64,000 nucleotides of DNA from Gracilaria domingensis. Taxonomy: Eukaryota > Rhodophyta > Florideophyceae > Gracilariales > Gracilariaceae. The stretch lies in assembly GCA_022539475.1 (NCBI GenBank), contig VCMS01000004.1, forward strand, positions 434,001 through 498,000, read 5' to 3'. Each line of letters begins with the position of its first letter. Position 1 is the first letter of the stretch. The position numbers and the translations under genes were made by a program. A model generated the notes under the pieces. That model saw only the letters and a program-made list of their open reading frames with translations, was not told the origin of the DNA and made no database searches. Of this stretch, positions 49,203-59,755 are shown in pieces.

Positions 49203-50801
49203 ATGGCTCCGATTACAGAACCTGCCCCTTCCTTGGGAGAAGGCGACTTCCAGAAGATGACGCTGGACACCTTCGTCGCTATGTCCGAAGATGACCGCGC
49301 GAAGATGAGTGCAACTGCCCGAAAGAAATGGCTCAAGCTGGAAAAGAAAGCCCAGGATAAGTCGCGCAAAGAAGAGGAGGCGAAGGAAAGGGCTGCCGCT
49401 GAGAACGCAGCCCGTCTCGAACGCGCAAAGCAGATAAAGATTGAGCAAGACCCTTCTCTACCCGAGGCCAAGCAAGTAAAGATCCGAGATCTGCAAAAAC
49501 ATGTCGACCAGCGTGTGAAAGTGTATGGATGGGTCCACCATCTTCGTGCTGATGGTAAGAAGTTATGGTTCATTGACTTGCGCGATGGCACCGGTTTTGC
49601 TCAAGTTGTCCTTACCGGCGACATGTGCATGACGTACGAAGCTGCCACTTTGTATCGAGAAGCTGCAATTGCTGTGTACGGAAAGTGGATTAAGGATGAA
49701 CAGGGGCGTGCTCAGGGATCTTTCCCAGGCTTTGAGCTTGCTGCTGACTATTGGGAGTTGGTGGGCCCTAGCTGTGCTGACATCGACATGCTTTTCACCA
49801 AAGACAGCAACCCTGATATTCTTATGAACCAGCGCCACCTTGTTCTTAGAGGCTCGAAGGCGTCGTCTATAATGAGAATGCGCTCTATCATCACTCATTG
49901 CTTCAGGGAGCACTTCTTCGACCGTGGTTACACTGAACTCTCCCCACCGACTCTAGTGAACACTCAGTGCGAAGGAGGTTCTACTCTATTTGACTTCCAA
50001 TATTTTGAGGACCAAGGCTATTTGACGCAAAGCTCCCAGCTTTACTTGGAAACTGGTATTGCTGCTGTCAATGACTGTTTTTGTATTCTCCCCAGTTACA
50101 GAGCCGAAAAGAGTCAGACCAGACGACATCTGGCTGAATTTCATCATATTGAGGCGGAGCGCCCATTCATTACCTTCGAAGACCTTCTGGAAACTATTGA
50201 GGACCTTGTCTGTGATGTAATTGACAGAGTAGGGAAGAAAATGGAGGGTGAAATGGATACTTTCTTGCGTGCCTCCGCGGGGAAACCTATTCCGAAATTG
50301 GAGAGGCCATTCTTGAGGATGACCTACGAAGATGCAGTTCAGTATTGTCGTGATCACCAGATCTACAAGGACCCCGAAACTAAAGAACACTTCGAGTTTG
50401 GAGACGATATTCCGGAGAAGCCTGAACGTGAGATGACCGATCAAATTAACAGACCTATCATGCTCATCAAGTTTCCGGCATCGCTGAAGAGTTTCTATAT
50501 GCAAAAGTGTGACGATGACAAGCGTTTGACTGAGTCGGTAGACCTCCTGCTGCCCGGTGTGGGAGAAGTTGTGGGTGGATCGATGCGTATGTGGAATGCG
50601 GATGAGCTCATGGAAGCTTACAAGAAGGAAAGCATGGACCCTGCTCCGTACTACTGGTTTACTGATCAGCGGAAGTATGGTTCTTGCCCTCATGGAGGTT
50701 ACGGCCTTGGACTAGAGAGGTTCATTTGCGCACTTCTCGGCATTCACCATATTCGTGACGCCTGCCTGTATCCTCGCTATCGCGGACGTATTTCTCCGTA
50801 A
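49203..50801 (+). CDS. NARS1: Asparaginyl-tRNA synthetase, cytosolic
   Basis: 532 residues from the ATG at 49203. An N-terminal Lys/Glu/Ala-rich extension precedes the OB-fold anticodon-binding domain (VKVYGWVHHLRADGKKLWFI, DLRDGTGFAQVVL). The class IIb catalytic core shows motif 1 around HCFREHFFDRGYTELSPPT, motif 2 (YRAEKSQTRRHLAEFHHIEA) and motif 3 (GGYGLGLERFICALLGIHHI). It charges tRNA-Asn. The CEGGSTLF and ALLGIHHIRDACLYPR sequences fit eukaryotic cytosolic AsnRS rather than AspRS or organellar types. No targeting leader. Confidence 0.95.
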   Translation: MAPITEPAPSLGEGDFQKMTLDTFVAMSEDDRAKMSATARKKWLKLEKKAQDKSRKEEEAKERAAAENAARLERAKQIKIEQDPSLPEAKQVKIRDLQKHVDQRVKVYGWVHHLRADGKKLWFIDLRDGTGFAQVVLTGDMCMTYEAATLYREAAIAVYGKWIKDEQGRAQGSFPGFELAADYWELVGPSCADIDMLFTKDSNPDILMNQRHLVLRGSKASSIMRMRSIITHCFREHFFDRGYTELSPPTLVNTQCEGGSTLFDFQYFEDQGYLTQSSQLYLETGIAAVNDCFCILPSYRAEKSQTRRHLAEFHHIEAERPFITFEDLLETIEDLVCDVIDRVGKKMEGEMDTFLRASAGKPIPKLERPFLRMTYEDAVQYCRDHQIYKDPETKEHFEFGDDIPEKPEREMTDQINRPIMLIKFPASLKSFYMQKCDDDKRLTESVDLLLPGVGEVVGGSMRMWNADELMEAYKKESMDPAPYYWFTDQRKYGSCPHGGYGLGLERFICALLGIHHIRDACLYPRYRGRISP

Positions 50802-51229
50802 GGAACGGATTATGCGACTAGTACAGTCATGACAGTGGACGGGAGCTCGGGCATCACCTGAAGGAGTACATCAAACTCCTGCCCGACTTGCGGCTTTTGG
50901 CGCAGCGAGCTCGATAAATAGAATGAGCTTACGCTATGTGCAGAGAGGTAACTTGAGAAGTTAGTCGCTGTAAAACTCTGTAAAGTACGTCTTCCTCGTG
51001 CGGATCAGCTTGGCCCAGTTGTTCTCGAAAGCAATGAAGCGCTTCGTACACACGAATGAAAGGTTCAGTGAGATAATACATGTGTGTTTGATACAAGACG
51101 AGGTTGCGTGCTGCTACAAACAAGCTGTACTCAGCGAGAGGTGACTCTTGAGACCGGAAGCTTGGCACTGTCGTTGGCTTTTGTGCTGGCAGTGCCGGGA
51201 TGTCAGGGCTGCTTGCTGGTAGCAAGTTG
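50802..51229. other. Convergent spacer between AsnRS and the capping enzyme
   Basis: 428 bases containing both 3' UTRs. A 60-odd-codon minus frame ending near 50929 contains Leu-rich helical sequence resembling a continuation (VARNLVLYQTHMYYLTEPFI) but has no clear link to the neighbouring stop; left uncalled. Confidence 0.4.
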
Positions 51230-52579
51230 CTACACATCATCGACATACTCCACGGGAACACGATCACCATCCATACCATCTGCAAGATCTCCATTTGGCA
51301 CCGAATGTCTCCGGTGCCCTCTTCGCCCACCGTCTCGGCGCCGTGGGGGTGGTCCCATGTTAGGGATTTGAGTCATTGATATTGGGGTGGTTACAAGATA
51401 ATCGTGGTTAGACTCATCAAAAAGGTCGTTTCGAAAGATACAGGCTTCAAGGTTCCGGGCGTTGGTTTGGACAAACTGGCGCTCGTGATCCGGGATTGGT
51501 TTTCTAGCTTTCTCAAGGTGGGCGACGAACTCGTCCCTTTCCACAGATTCCACAATGGTCTCAAGAGTGTCAATAACCGTTGACGCAAAATTGGGACCTT
51601 CCTTGTCATCGCGAACGCGAAGAAATCTCCATTCCCCTGCTTGTTTATCATAGGATAGTTCAACTACGGCGCCATTGAAGCGATCGAAGTCTGCTGCCCA
51701 TTTTATTTTTTGCTTTGATGGGATGATGACTTCTCTGAGCCTGATGAGGCCGCGCTCGCCCTTGTACGCAATGAAAGGTTTTACGGTAGGTACATTGCGT
51801 CGTTCGTCGTGCGCTCGTTCCAATTGAAGGGTGAAATCGATAGAATTAAGGTGTGGAGGCTTCCACTTGAGCAGGGCCTCGCACTTCCTTGTCTTGTAGG
51901 GAATGCCGACTGGGGCGAGGATGACGCCATCGTTTTCGTTGCATAGCACGCCGTCTCTTCTGTCATTGTTAACATAGATGTACCTGCCATCGTGATCTTT
52001 TTTAATGTGCGCAAACAGGCGTCGGATATGTCTCTTTTCGTAGTAGTCCTTGATGCGCAGACGCAAAAGACCGGCACAAAACGGGGCCCACAGACGCGGG
52101 GCGGCAACAAAGACGGCAGCGGCATCCATGCGGGCGCGGAAGCCCTTCTGGGCGATGCTGAGGTCGCCATTGATGGAGATGCAGTCGTAGATGAGATACT
52201 CGTACTGCTGGGTCATCATGTTGTACGTCAGCTCGCCATCCAGTATGGTGTCCTGCTGCTGCTCCACGAAGCCGCGCGTGAGCACCTGCGGATAGGGCTC
52301 GACGGCATAGAAGTTCATGGAGCGATCTATGAGCAGCACGTTGTTGCTGACTGCGAACAGCATGTAGCGCGTGCCGTCCGACTTCTCGAGGGCGACGTAG
52401 TCGTTGCCCTCGATCATACCGAAATGGCGTCGCGACAGCGTGAGCGGCATGGTGCCCGGAAAGCGGTACATGTGCTCGCGCGCGTTGGTGGCCTTCTGCA
52501 TGAGGTTCTGGAAGTGATCATGGATCTGGCGGAGCAGCGGCTCGCCGCGGGGGACGGGCGCAAGTCCGAGCTCGGCCAT
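51230..52579 (-). CDS. CEG1: mRNA capping enzyme guanylyltransferase
   Basis: 449 residues from the ATG at 52579. A stand-alone nucleotidyltransferase that adds GMP to the 5' end of nascent mRNA. Motif I KSDG has the GMP-linked Lys at residue 66 (ALEKSDGTRYML). Then come motif III/IIIa (FYAVEPYPQV, ILDGELTYNM, YLIYDCISING), motif IV (NDGVILAP) and motif V (ALLKWKPPHLNSIDFTL), followed by an OB fold with VVELSYDKQAGEWRFLRVRD and DKEG. No N-terminal RNA triphosphatase domain is present, as in fungi and unlike animals and plants. The C-terminal 40 residues are Arg/Gly/Asp-rich. Confidence 0.93.
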   Translation of the reverse strand: MAELGLAPVPRGEPLLRQIHDHFQNLMQKATNAREHMYRFPGTMPLTLSRRHFGMIEGNDYVALEKSDGTRYMLFAVSNNVLLIDRSMNFYAVEPYPQVLTRGFVEQQQDTILDGELTYNMMTQQYEYLIYDCISINGDLSIAQKGFRARMDAAAVFVAAPRLWAPFCAGLLRLRIKDYYEKRHIRRLFAHIKKDHDGRYIYVNNDRRDGVLCNENDGVILAPVGIPYKTRKCEALLKWKPPHLNSIDFTLQLERAHDERRNVPTVKPFIAYKGERGLIRLREVIIPSKQKIKWAADFDRFNGAVVELSYDKQAGEWRFLRVRDDKEGPNFASTVIDTLETIVESVERDEFVAHLEKARKPIPDHERQFVQTNARNLEACIFRNDLFDESNHDYLVTTPISMTQIPNMGPPPRRRDGGRRGHRRHSVPNGDLADGMDGDRVPVEYVDDV

Positions 52580-52998
52580 GACGCGGGCGGGCGGGGCGCG
52601 CTGGGGTGCGCTGGGGGTGGAAGAAGGGGGCGGGGGTTGAGGGTGACGGAGACGGAGGGCGGCCACGTGCGGGGGCAGAGGGTGGGGGCAGGGCGAAAAG
52701 ACGTCGCGGCGTGACCATGGCTGACGGGCAGCGCGGCGGCGCGCGCGGCGGCGCCATTGGCTGTTGCCAAAGCGCGCGCGCGCCGATTGGGCGGTGCGCG
52801 CGTGGGGGCATGTGTGTCGCTGCGCGCGCGGGTGGCGCGCGCGCGCGCGCGCGCGCGCGCGCTCGCGGCGTGGATGTCGTTGCGCGCGGCGCGGCGCGCG
52901 TGGCGTGCTCTCGACGCCCGCCCCACGCGCGCTTCCAGCGCTCGACAACCCCCCCGCCCGCCGCACGCCCCGTCTCGCGTGCCGCCGCCGCCGCCGCC
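52580..52998. promoter_or_regulatory. Divergent promoter between capping enzyme and GID9 genes
   Basis: 419 bp, CpG-island-like. CCAAT-type words GCCATTGGC (near 52752) and GCCGATTGGGCGG (near 52788), and an alternating GC run at 52835-52862. C-rich stretches and a GCC repeat abut the GID9 ATG. Confidence 0.55.
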
Positions 52999-54372
52999 AT
53001 GGACGACCTGCAGATGGAGCACGGCTTCCTCAAGGCGCCCTGGGAGGTGCTTGTGCGCAATTTCCGCGCCGGCCACAAGCCGCTGGCCAAGGAGGTCGAC
53101 GTCTTCTCCAACGCCGTGTCGCAGCTCATGCAGAACGTCTCCGAGCGTGCCAACAACCCCGCCACCGCCTCCCAGCCCCTCATCAGGCCGGAGAGCATTT
53201 CCGCCCTGGAGAACAAGCTCACCGGTCTCAAGCGCAAGCTGGAGACCGCCAGATCCAACGATGAGCAGTGCATGCGCCGCTGCTTCATGCGCATCCGCCA
53301 TCTGCAGACGCAGGCCCCTCCCACCCCGGAGCTCATGGAGTACCCGCCCCACGTCACCCCGCAACAAAAGCAGGAGGCCCAGCTCATGGATGTTGATTCG
53401 TCTGTGAAGACCGCCTCAAACGGCAACACCTCCGATGTGCCTGCTCCGAATGGCTCCCCCCGCGCGCTTCACCACGCTGCCGAGGACGATGAGCACGATT
53501 CCGTCGCAGAGCAAGCTGAAAAGCAGTCGCGTTGGGAGAAGATGCGCCTCAATAGAGCGCTCGTGGACTACATGTTGCGCGAAGGAATGTACGACACGGC
53601 TGAGACCTTGGCAAAGTCTCACGGCATTGAGCAGATTGTTGATATGAACATCTTTCGAGAATCCCGCGTTGTTATCGAAGCTCTGCGGCGACGCGACTGT
53701 TCGGAGGGCTTGAGATGGTGCAATGAGAACAAACGTCGTCTGCAAAAGGTGCAGAGCAAGCTCGAGTTTCGTTTGCGTTTGCAGGAGTTTGTGGAGTATG
53801 CACGCGCCGGTCGTAAAACAGATGCTATTACCTACATGAAGAAGTATCTGTCGTCCGCCAACTGCGATAACGAGCGCTTGCTGGATATCCAAAGGTTCAT
53901 GACCTTGCTATGTTTTGATCCCTCCACGTCGTGCCAGCCTTATAAAGACATGTTCTCTGAACGCAAATGGCACGAGCTCGAGGTTATGTTTAAGCACGAC
54001 AATTATCGTTTACACGGTCTTACCAGAGAGAGTACCATTGAGATCATGCTAAAGGCCGGTCTAGCAAGCCTCAAGACCAGAAAGTGCGGGACCGAAGCTG
54101 AGCGAAAACCGAATTGCCCGACTTGCGTTGAACCCTTCCTGAGTTTGGCGCAGTCTTTACCCCGCGGACGGCACGAAAACTCTGTGCTGGTTTGTTCGAT
54201 TAGCGGTGAGATTATGGACGAGAACAATCTCCCTATGGCTCTTCCAAATGGTAATGTGTACAGCACCAACGCTGTACGGAAGATAGCCGAGGAGAACAGC
54301 GGCGAAGTTATTGATCCTCGTAATGGCGACAAGGCTCGCCTCAAAGATCTACGGAAGATTTTCATAATGTAG
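52999..54372 (+). CDS. MAEA: GID9/MAEA (FYV10) subunit of the GID/CTLH ubiquitin ligase
   Basis: 457 residues. The order LisH-CTLH-CRA-degenerate RING is visible: NRALVDYMLREGMYDTAETL (LisH), IFRESRVVIEALRRRDCSEG with WCNENKRRLQKVQSKLEFRL (CTLH), RKTDAITYMKKYLSSA (CRA), and at the end NSVLVCSISGEIMDENNLPM ALPNGNVYS, the pseudo-RING that pairs with GID2/RMND5. The complex ubiquitylates metabolic and other substrates. A basic N-terminal coiled region (KLTGLKRKLETARSNDE) also fits the family. Confidence 0.92.
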   Translation: MDDLQMEHGFLKAPWEVLVRNFRAGHKPLAKEVDVFSNAVSQLMQNVSERANNPATASQPLIRPESISALENKLTGLKRKLETARSNDEQCMRRCFMRIRHLQTQAPPTPELMEYPPHVTPQQKQEAQLMDVDSSVKTASNGNTSDVPAPNGSPRALHHAAEDDEHDSVAEQAEKQSRWEKMRLNRALVDYMLREGMYDTAETLAKSHGIEQIVDMNIFRESRVVIEALRRRDCSEGLRWCNENKRRLQKVQSKLEFRLRLQEFVEYARAGRKTDAITYMKKYLSSANCDNERLLDIQRFMTLLCFDPSTSCQPYKDMFSERKWHELEVMFKHDNYRLHGLTRESTIEIMLKAGLASLKTRKCGTEAERKPNCPTCVEPFLSLAQSLPRGRHENSVLVCSISGEIMDENNLPMALPNGNVYSTNAVRKIAEENSGEVIDPRNGDKARLKDLRKIFIM

Positions 54373-54580
54373 CCTCTAGCTAGACACCTATCTTTCTTCA
54401 GTTGCATGTGTACAAAATTCCTTGTATATCTACACGTATCCATCTACTTCTTATCTATAGCAGCCATACTCGCCTTGGTTACGTCCGCACCACTGATCTT
54501 AACCTTTTCTATTTTGATACTGCCTTGCTGCAAGAGTTTGCGTACGACAAACGTTCAGTAGAGATAGTCCTGACAGCCTT

Positions 54581-57500
54581 TTAGTCCAAATACAAGCTTT
54601 TGTTTCCAAGAATACCCGATCGTCGACCATTATCTGATCTAGAGACGGGCCCAAATGTCATGATTTCTATCTCGCTCTTCCCAATTGCTTCATACTTCTC
54701 TGAATAATTTCTTTGCACCACGTTTGTCAAAAGCATGTGGAAACGTTGGTCAGTCCGAATCTCTGGTACGTTTTCCATCATACGAACTGCGCGCATCGCC
54801 CCACGAATAGAATCCTCGTGTCTTTCGACTTCCTGGCGAACAGCATTATCTTTCAGTTTCTCGCTAAAGGTAGCTCCAAGTTCTCTAACAATAACCTCCA
54901 TAATCTCCACCATTTGAGGCGCCATTTCGGACGTTGCTGCAATCGCAAGAATTAGCTGAGCAATACAGCGGACGTCGGCGTGGTCTCTTAATCCTCTCAT
55001 CACTTGGTCTAGCATCCCAATAAAAGGAATACGTAGATGCAAAGGACCACTCAGGAACGTGCGAACGCAATCAAACGCAGACTTTCTCAGATCAAGACCA
55101 TAGTCCTCCTCATGCTTGAATGGGCCAAGGTCAACAATTCGAACCAAGTCCTTGTCCTTCACCGTTCTCGCATATACGAGGGGCAATATGGTTTCCAGAT
55201 GGGACGCCAACAACTGTGGTCGTGACTTTGCTACTGCATTGATTGCTTGTAGAGCATTCTTCGCGACAATCACTTCACTATCACCAAGCAGCGCGATGAA
55301 AGCGTCCATATTGGACCTCAAATTGGCAAAAAGTGAATCATTCGCGGAGTTCGAGGTCACTGCAAACTTAATCGCAGCCGCAACCACCGCCCGGATATCA
55401 CTTGACGGTGACTTGGCAGCTTCCCTCATGCTACACAAGACCTCTTGAGGTGAGGCATGCGCAAGCAGCGCAAGACATTCCGCCGTCGCAGTTCGCACAC
55501 TTTCTTCCTCGGAACTTGTCGTTCCGAGCTTCTCGTTCGGAGGACTGTGAACGCCATTTCCTTTCATGAAGGTAGTTGGTTGCAAGAGCAAGACCGAAAT
55601 TAGCTGTTTGGTCATTGGGCCAATGTCAGTCTGTTGGGAAGACGATATGGCTTCTTTCAGGGAGTAGAGTAACAAATATTGCTGATGAGGTCTTTCGCTG
55701 AGATGGGCAAGTAGCGCAGGTAAACCGCTAGAACCATCTGCAGAAGATAGCGCCCCAAGAGCCAGAGCCGCAGTAGTTCTGACTTCTTCATGCTGTGAAT
55801 CAAGAGCTGCAAGTAGGGCATTTTTGATTAGCTCCTTCTCCTCAGCATCATGCAACAGGGTGGACCCTCTTCCAAACTCTCCCAAACATGCCAACGAGAA
55901 AACCTTTGTCTGTAAATCCTCCGACGTAACGTTGGAGACAATACTTTGAGCGATTTGGGCTCGGAGCTCGGCGTCTGCAGTATCGCATATCGCAACCACG
56001 CACTTTGCAACGCAATACACCGAAGATGCCGCAGCACCCGAACCAGTAGCGCTTAACGAAGCTTTGGTGATCTGTTTCTTCAAGTCTTCAAGCATCCTTT
56101 GGACCCTCAGTGGTTCCGCATCAACTTCCGCCAGTGACCGTAAGAACGAGAGCAGACTATAAATGGCCCGGCCTTGAAGAAGGAGAGAAGTAGATAATGA
56201 AATCGCTTTGGGATAAATCGAATTTGGAACCGCAACAAGACTAACAATCTGAGCCGTCCGCAACTTGACAAGATTACTCGTCAGCTTGAGTGCAAGATGA
56301 GTTACCGTCAAGTCTACATCAGTTATCAACTCACTCAAATTCGTAACTAAGTTGGTATCATTCTCTGCCGGCAGGTTAGGAACAATACAGAGGAACTCCA
56401 GCGCAGCTATGCGAAGAATCTGGTTGTTCTTGCGAAGAAACCCGCTCAATGTTAGAACAATCTCGCTCATCTTGGAACTGAGAATTTCTGCCGCTTCGGA
56501 AAGCGCAATGACACCCAGAGCTCGAACAGTGGCCAATCGGGTTACCTCCACTCTCAAGCGATCACACAAAACGTTTGCAATTTCGCCGAGACGTTGAGCA
56601 CCAAGATCGCTTCCAAACTCTGAGACCGCGCTTCCAAGACATTGAATAGCTGCTTCCTTCACCTCCGAGTCCTGATCCTGTGCAGTAGCCCTTCGCATCG
56701 CAGCGTCGTAAATATGACAAACAAGTGGCGACATCATGGACTTGCATTCCGACGAGGCGCTTCCGAACGCAATCAGCGCCGAGCTACAGAACCTCATGCA
56801 TTCGGCCGTGACCTTGTAATATCGATCATTGGTTCCCGACAACACGCGAGGGATGATAAGTTGGATGTGCTCTTTCAAAGCCTCCGCACCTCCCTTCTCA
56901 ATCACCTCTCGAAGAAAGAGTAGCGCTTCTGTCTTCATCGCAGTGCCAGTATCCGCCAAACCCTGATCAACCTCCTTCAGAACCTTTCCGACAAGGGAAG
57001 CTGTAATGGAAGGCATGGCGGACACAACCTCTCTCGTAACCGTCATAGCCTTGATACGAACCTTTGGCGAGCGTGAGCCAAGCTCAGTCTTAATTCTGCG
57101 AATGATCCGCGGGGCCTCGTCGTACAACGGAGCCAGTTCTGCTCGAGTTTCATGGGAGGAGTCAACGGCCATGGGATCCGAAACCGCGCCCGCCAGAGAT
57201 GGGGATGAAGAGGCTGCTTGCGATGCACACATTCTGAGCAGATCAATGAAGGCGCTGAATACGTCCAGTTTGACTTGCTCCTCCCTTTCACCGAAGCGCG
57301 ATACCAAAAAGGGGCCGAAGGTAGAACAGATTTGATCGGCAGGGCACAGCTGAGAAGTAATAGCAGCATGCAAGCACTTGACGGCAGCTCTTCTCACCTT
57401 CCAACTGGTATCATCGTCATCCGAGTAATCGTCATCATCGAACTGGTCACTGATATGATCATCCTCCTCCATGCCATCATGTTGAGCGTTTTCATCTTGT

Positions 57501-58504
57501 TGGTCATCTTCATCGGCAACATAGTTGGGATCATACTTTGCACGCATCATGACGCATTTTGAAAGCGTGCTCGCAAACGGAATCATTTCTCTGCGGCATC
57601 GCAGGCAAAAGGACTCCAAGGCCAGCAAGCAGTTTTCGTTGAGATCGTCGTCATCTTGCTGGTTCTCAAGCACGGCGTAATCAAACAAAATAGGGGCAAG
57701 CGTGTCCAGGTACGGACCCAAGCGGTGTCCAGAGTTCCTCGACAGGGCGCGAATGGCCTGCACAGCGGTTCGCACATGGTGGTCATCCTGGGGGCTTTGC
57801 AGCTGTTTCATGACGTTATCGACAATGGATTTAAACAGGTCGTTCTGACAGGCGGCTGTGAGGGCGCCGATACAGGCGATTGCCCTCTTGCGGACCAAAG
57901 GGTTCTTGGAGGCCATTTGCTTAAAGAGCGCAGAGGTAATGCTTGGATGATATTTGGCACATAAAGGAGCCATGCGCGCGAGCATCTCGTACAAAATTTC
58001 CAAGGCCTCGATGAGGATGTCGGTGGAATCGGCGAGCGCATCGAGATTGGATATAGGCGAGACGAGACGCGGGATGACCAAGTCAATGACGGCGACGGCG
58101 TTGGAGCGAGCGGGGGAGAGTTGGTGGAGAATGGACTTCAAGGCGAGGGAGGACACATCGCGCATGGCCTTGAGACTGTCGGAGGCGGTGCGCTTGGATT
58201 TGGACTGGGAGGTTTGCAGAAGATGGTCGAGCAGCTTGTCGATGATGTAGGCCGAGTTGTTTGGGTCGACGTAGAGCGTGAGATACGGGAGGCACTTGGT
58301 GGCCAGCGCCTGCACCTCGGTGTTGGTGTCCCTGAGCAGCTTGAGCACGGCCTTGGACAGGCGGCGCTGGGTGTCGTGATCGGCGCGGATGGAGGAGGTC
58401 TGCAGCTGCGTGAGCAGATCGGAGGTGGCCATGTAGCGGTAGTCGGAGTCGGAGCTGTCCATCTTGTCCAGGATGGCGCGAACGGAGAAGGTGGACGACG
58501 CCAT
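54581..58504 (-). CDS. CAND1: CAND1, cullin-associated exchange factor
   Basis: 1307 residues, close to the usual length. CAND1 wraps around unneddylated cullin-RBX1 and swaps F-box or DCAF modules. HEAT repeats run throughout: FSVRAILDKMDSSDSDYRYM at the start, TEVQALATKCLPYLTLYV, an acidic loop rich in Asp/Glu (about 330-380) and DTSWKVRRAAVKCLHAAI. The end has VDLGPFKHEEDYGLDLRKSA and FDCVRTFL, which is diagnostic of CAND1. C13 on the coding strand lies five bases before the chosen ATG. Confidence 0.95.
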   Translation of the reverse strand: MASSTFSVRAILDKMDSSDSDYRYMATSDLLTQLQTSSIRADHDTQRRLSKAVLKLLRDTNTEVQALATKCLPYLTLYVDPNNSAYIIDKLLDHLLQTSQSKSKRTASDSLKAMRDVSSLALKSILHQLSPARSNAVAVIDLVIPRLVSPISNLDALADSTDILIEALEILYEMLARMAPLCAKYHPSITSALFKQMASKNPLVRKRAIACIGALTAACQNDLFKSIVDNVMKQLQSPQDDHHVRTAVQAIRALSRNSGHRLGPYLDTLAPILFDYAVLENQQDDDDLNENCLLALESFCLRCRREMIPFASTLSKCVMMRAKYDPNYVADEDDQQDENAQHDGMEEDDHISDQFDDDDYSDDDDTSWKVRRAAVKCLHAAITSQLCPADQICSTFGPFLVSRFGEREEQVKLDVFSAFIDLLRMCASQAASSSPSLAGAVSDPMAVDSSHETRAELAPLYDEAPRIIRRIKTELGSRSPKVRIKAMTVTREVVSAMPSITASLVGKVLKEVDQGLADTGTAMKTEALLFLREVIEKGGAEALKEHIQLIIPRVLSGTNDRYYKVTAECMRFCSSALIAFGSASSECKSMMSPLVCHIYDAAMRRATAQDQDSEVKEAAIQCLGSAVSEFGSDLGAQRLGEIANVLCDRLRVEVTRLATVRALGVIALSEAAEILSSKMSEIVLTLSGFLRKNNQILRIAALEFLCIVPNLPAENDTNLVTNLSELITDVDLTVTHLALKLTSNLVKLRTAQIVSLVAVPNSIYPKAISLSTSLLLQGRAIYSLLSFLRSLAEVDAEPLRVQRMLEDLKKQITKASLSATGSGAAASSVYCVAKCVVAICDTADAELRAQIAQSIVSNVTSEDLQTKVFSLACLGEFGRGSTLLHDAEEKELIKNALLAALDSQHEEVRTTAALALGALSSADGSSGLPALLAHLSERPHQQYLLLYSLKEAISSSQQTDIGPMTKQLISVLLLQPTTFMKGNGVHSPPNEKLGTTSSEEESVRTATAECLALLAHASPQEVLCSMREAAKSPSSDIRAVVAAAIKFAVTSNSANDSLFANLRSNMDAFIALLGDSEVIVAKNALQAINAVAKSRPQLLASHLETILPLVYARTVKDKDLVRIVDLGPFKHEEDYGLDLRKSAFDCVRTFLSGPLHLRIPFIGMLDQVMRGLRDHADVRCIAQLILAIAATSEMAPQMVEIMEVIVRELGATFSEKLKDNAVRQEVERHEDSIRGAMRAVRMMENVPEIRTDQRFHMLLTNVVQRNYSEKYEAIGKSEIEIMTFGPVSRSDNGRRSGILGNKSLYLD

Positions 58505-58509
58505 GGCGC

Positions 58510-58522
58510 GGGGGGGGGGGGG
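58510..58522 (-). promoter_or_regulatory. C13 tract (coding strand) before CAND1 ATG
   Basis: Thirteen G on the plus strand, hence C13 on the CAND1 strand, ending five bases before the start codon at 58504. Confidence 0.5.
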
Positions 58523-58730
58523 TGGCTCTGCGCTGCGCTGCGCGAAGTACGGCGGGTGCGGGCGGGTGCTGCGGCGGTGGAGCGGAGGGGGGTGCACGGG
58601 AAAACGGACGCCTAACAAAAGCGCCACGAAGGGGCGCTTGGGCGCGGCGCGTGGCCACGCAGCGCGGCGCGGGCTGACAGTGTAATAGCGCGATGCGTTT
58701 ATGTATGGTACAGGGGGGGTGGGGGCGGCT

Positions 58731-58751
58731 CGCGCGCGCGCGCGCGCGCGC
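58731..58751. repeat. Alternating CG microsatellite
   Basis: Twenty-one bases of alternating C and G immediately 3' of the bZIP gene stop; Z-DNA-forming type. Confidence 0.7.
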
Positions 58752-58753
58752 AG

Positions 58754-58896
58754 TCACGCGACGGGGTTGAGGGACACGTCGCGCGCGTCGGCGTCCGTGA
58801 GCAGCGCGTCGCGCAGCGCGGCGCGCAGCGCGCGCTGCTGGCCGAGCAGCTGCGCCGACGGCGCTGCCGCGCCCGCCAGCTTGTCGCCCAGCGCGC

Positions 58897-58942
<46 letters not shown>

Positions 58943-59755
58943 GCACCCGGCGCTGCCGCAGCTGCACGCGCCCGCCGCGCCGCCGCCGTCGCCGTCCAGC
59001 CCGCTGCGCGCCAGCAGCTCGTTGAGCTCGAACGGCACGCCGTCCGCGCCGCAGCCGCCGCCCACGCCCAGCGCGTCGAACGGCGCCACGTCCGCCGCCG
59101 CGTGCGCGTGCGCGTGCGCGTGCGGCGACGCAGACGTAGACGCAGACGCAGACGCAGACGCCGACGCAGACGCCGACGCCGACGCCGACGCCGACTGCGG
59201 CGCCGACTGCGGCGGCGCCACCGCCACGGCCGGCGGCAGCAGCGGGTTGAGCTGCGGCGACAGCTCAATGCGCTGCTGCGACAGCACGGCCACCCGACTG
59301 CTGAGCCGCCGGATCTGGTCGTCCTTGTCCGACAGCAGCAGCACATGGCGGTACAGCACGTCCGACAGCCGGAACGCGTCGGCGATGCTGTCGCTCAGCA
59401 GGCGCTCGAAGCGCGTCACGATGAACTCCTGCTTGACGCGGCTGGCCACGGCGCTGGCGTGGTTGGCCACCTTCTTCTTGGCCGTCTTGAGCAGCACGCG
59501 ATCGCCGCAGCGCTGCGCGTCCGCCACCTTGCTCGCCAGCTGCTGCTGCTTCCTCTTCTTGGTGATACGGTACTCCTCCAGCGCGTCGTCGTGCACGCGC
59601 CGAATCAGCTGCGCGGCGTGGTCGGACGGCTGCACGCCGGCGTACTGGCGCAGCAGCGCGTACAGCTGCTGCGGCTGCGGCTGCGGCTGCGGCTGCGGCG
59701 CGGCGCTGGGCTCATGGCGCGGCGCGGCGGGCGGCGCGTCGGGGCGGGCGTCCAT
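58754..59755 (-). CDS. bZIP transcription factor with low-complexity domains
   Basis: 333 residues. The basic region has the invariant N-x7-R spacing at Asn98 and Arg106 (KKKVANHASAVASRVKQEF), followed by a leucine-zipper-like helix (FERLLSDSIADAFRLSDVLY). N-terminal Pro/Gln repeats, a central Ala/Ser dipeptide run, His-Ala repeats and a long poly-Ala segment (from a GCC repeat near 58890-58940) flank it. Probably a DNA-binding regulator; target genes cannot be read. The repeats have likely expanded by slippage. Confidence 0.72.
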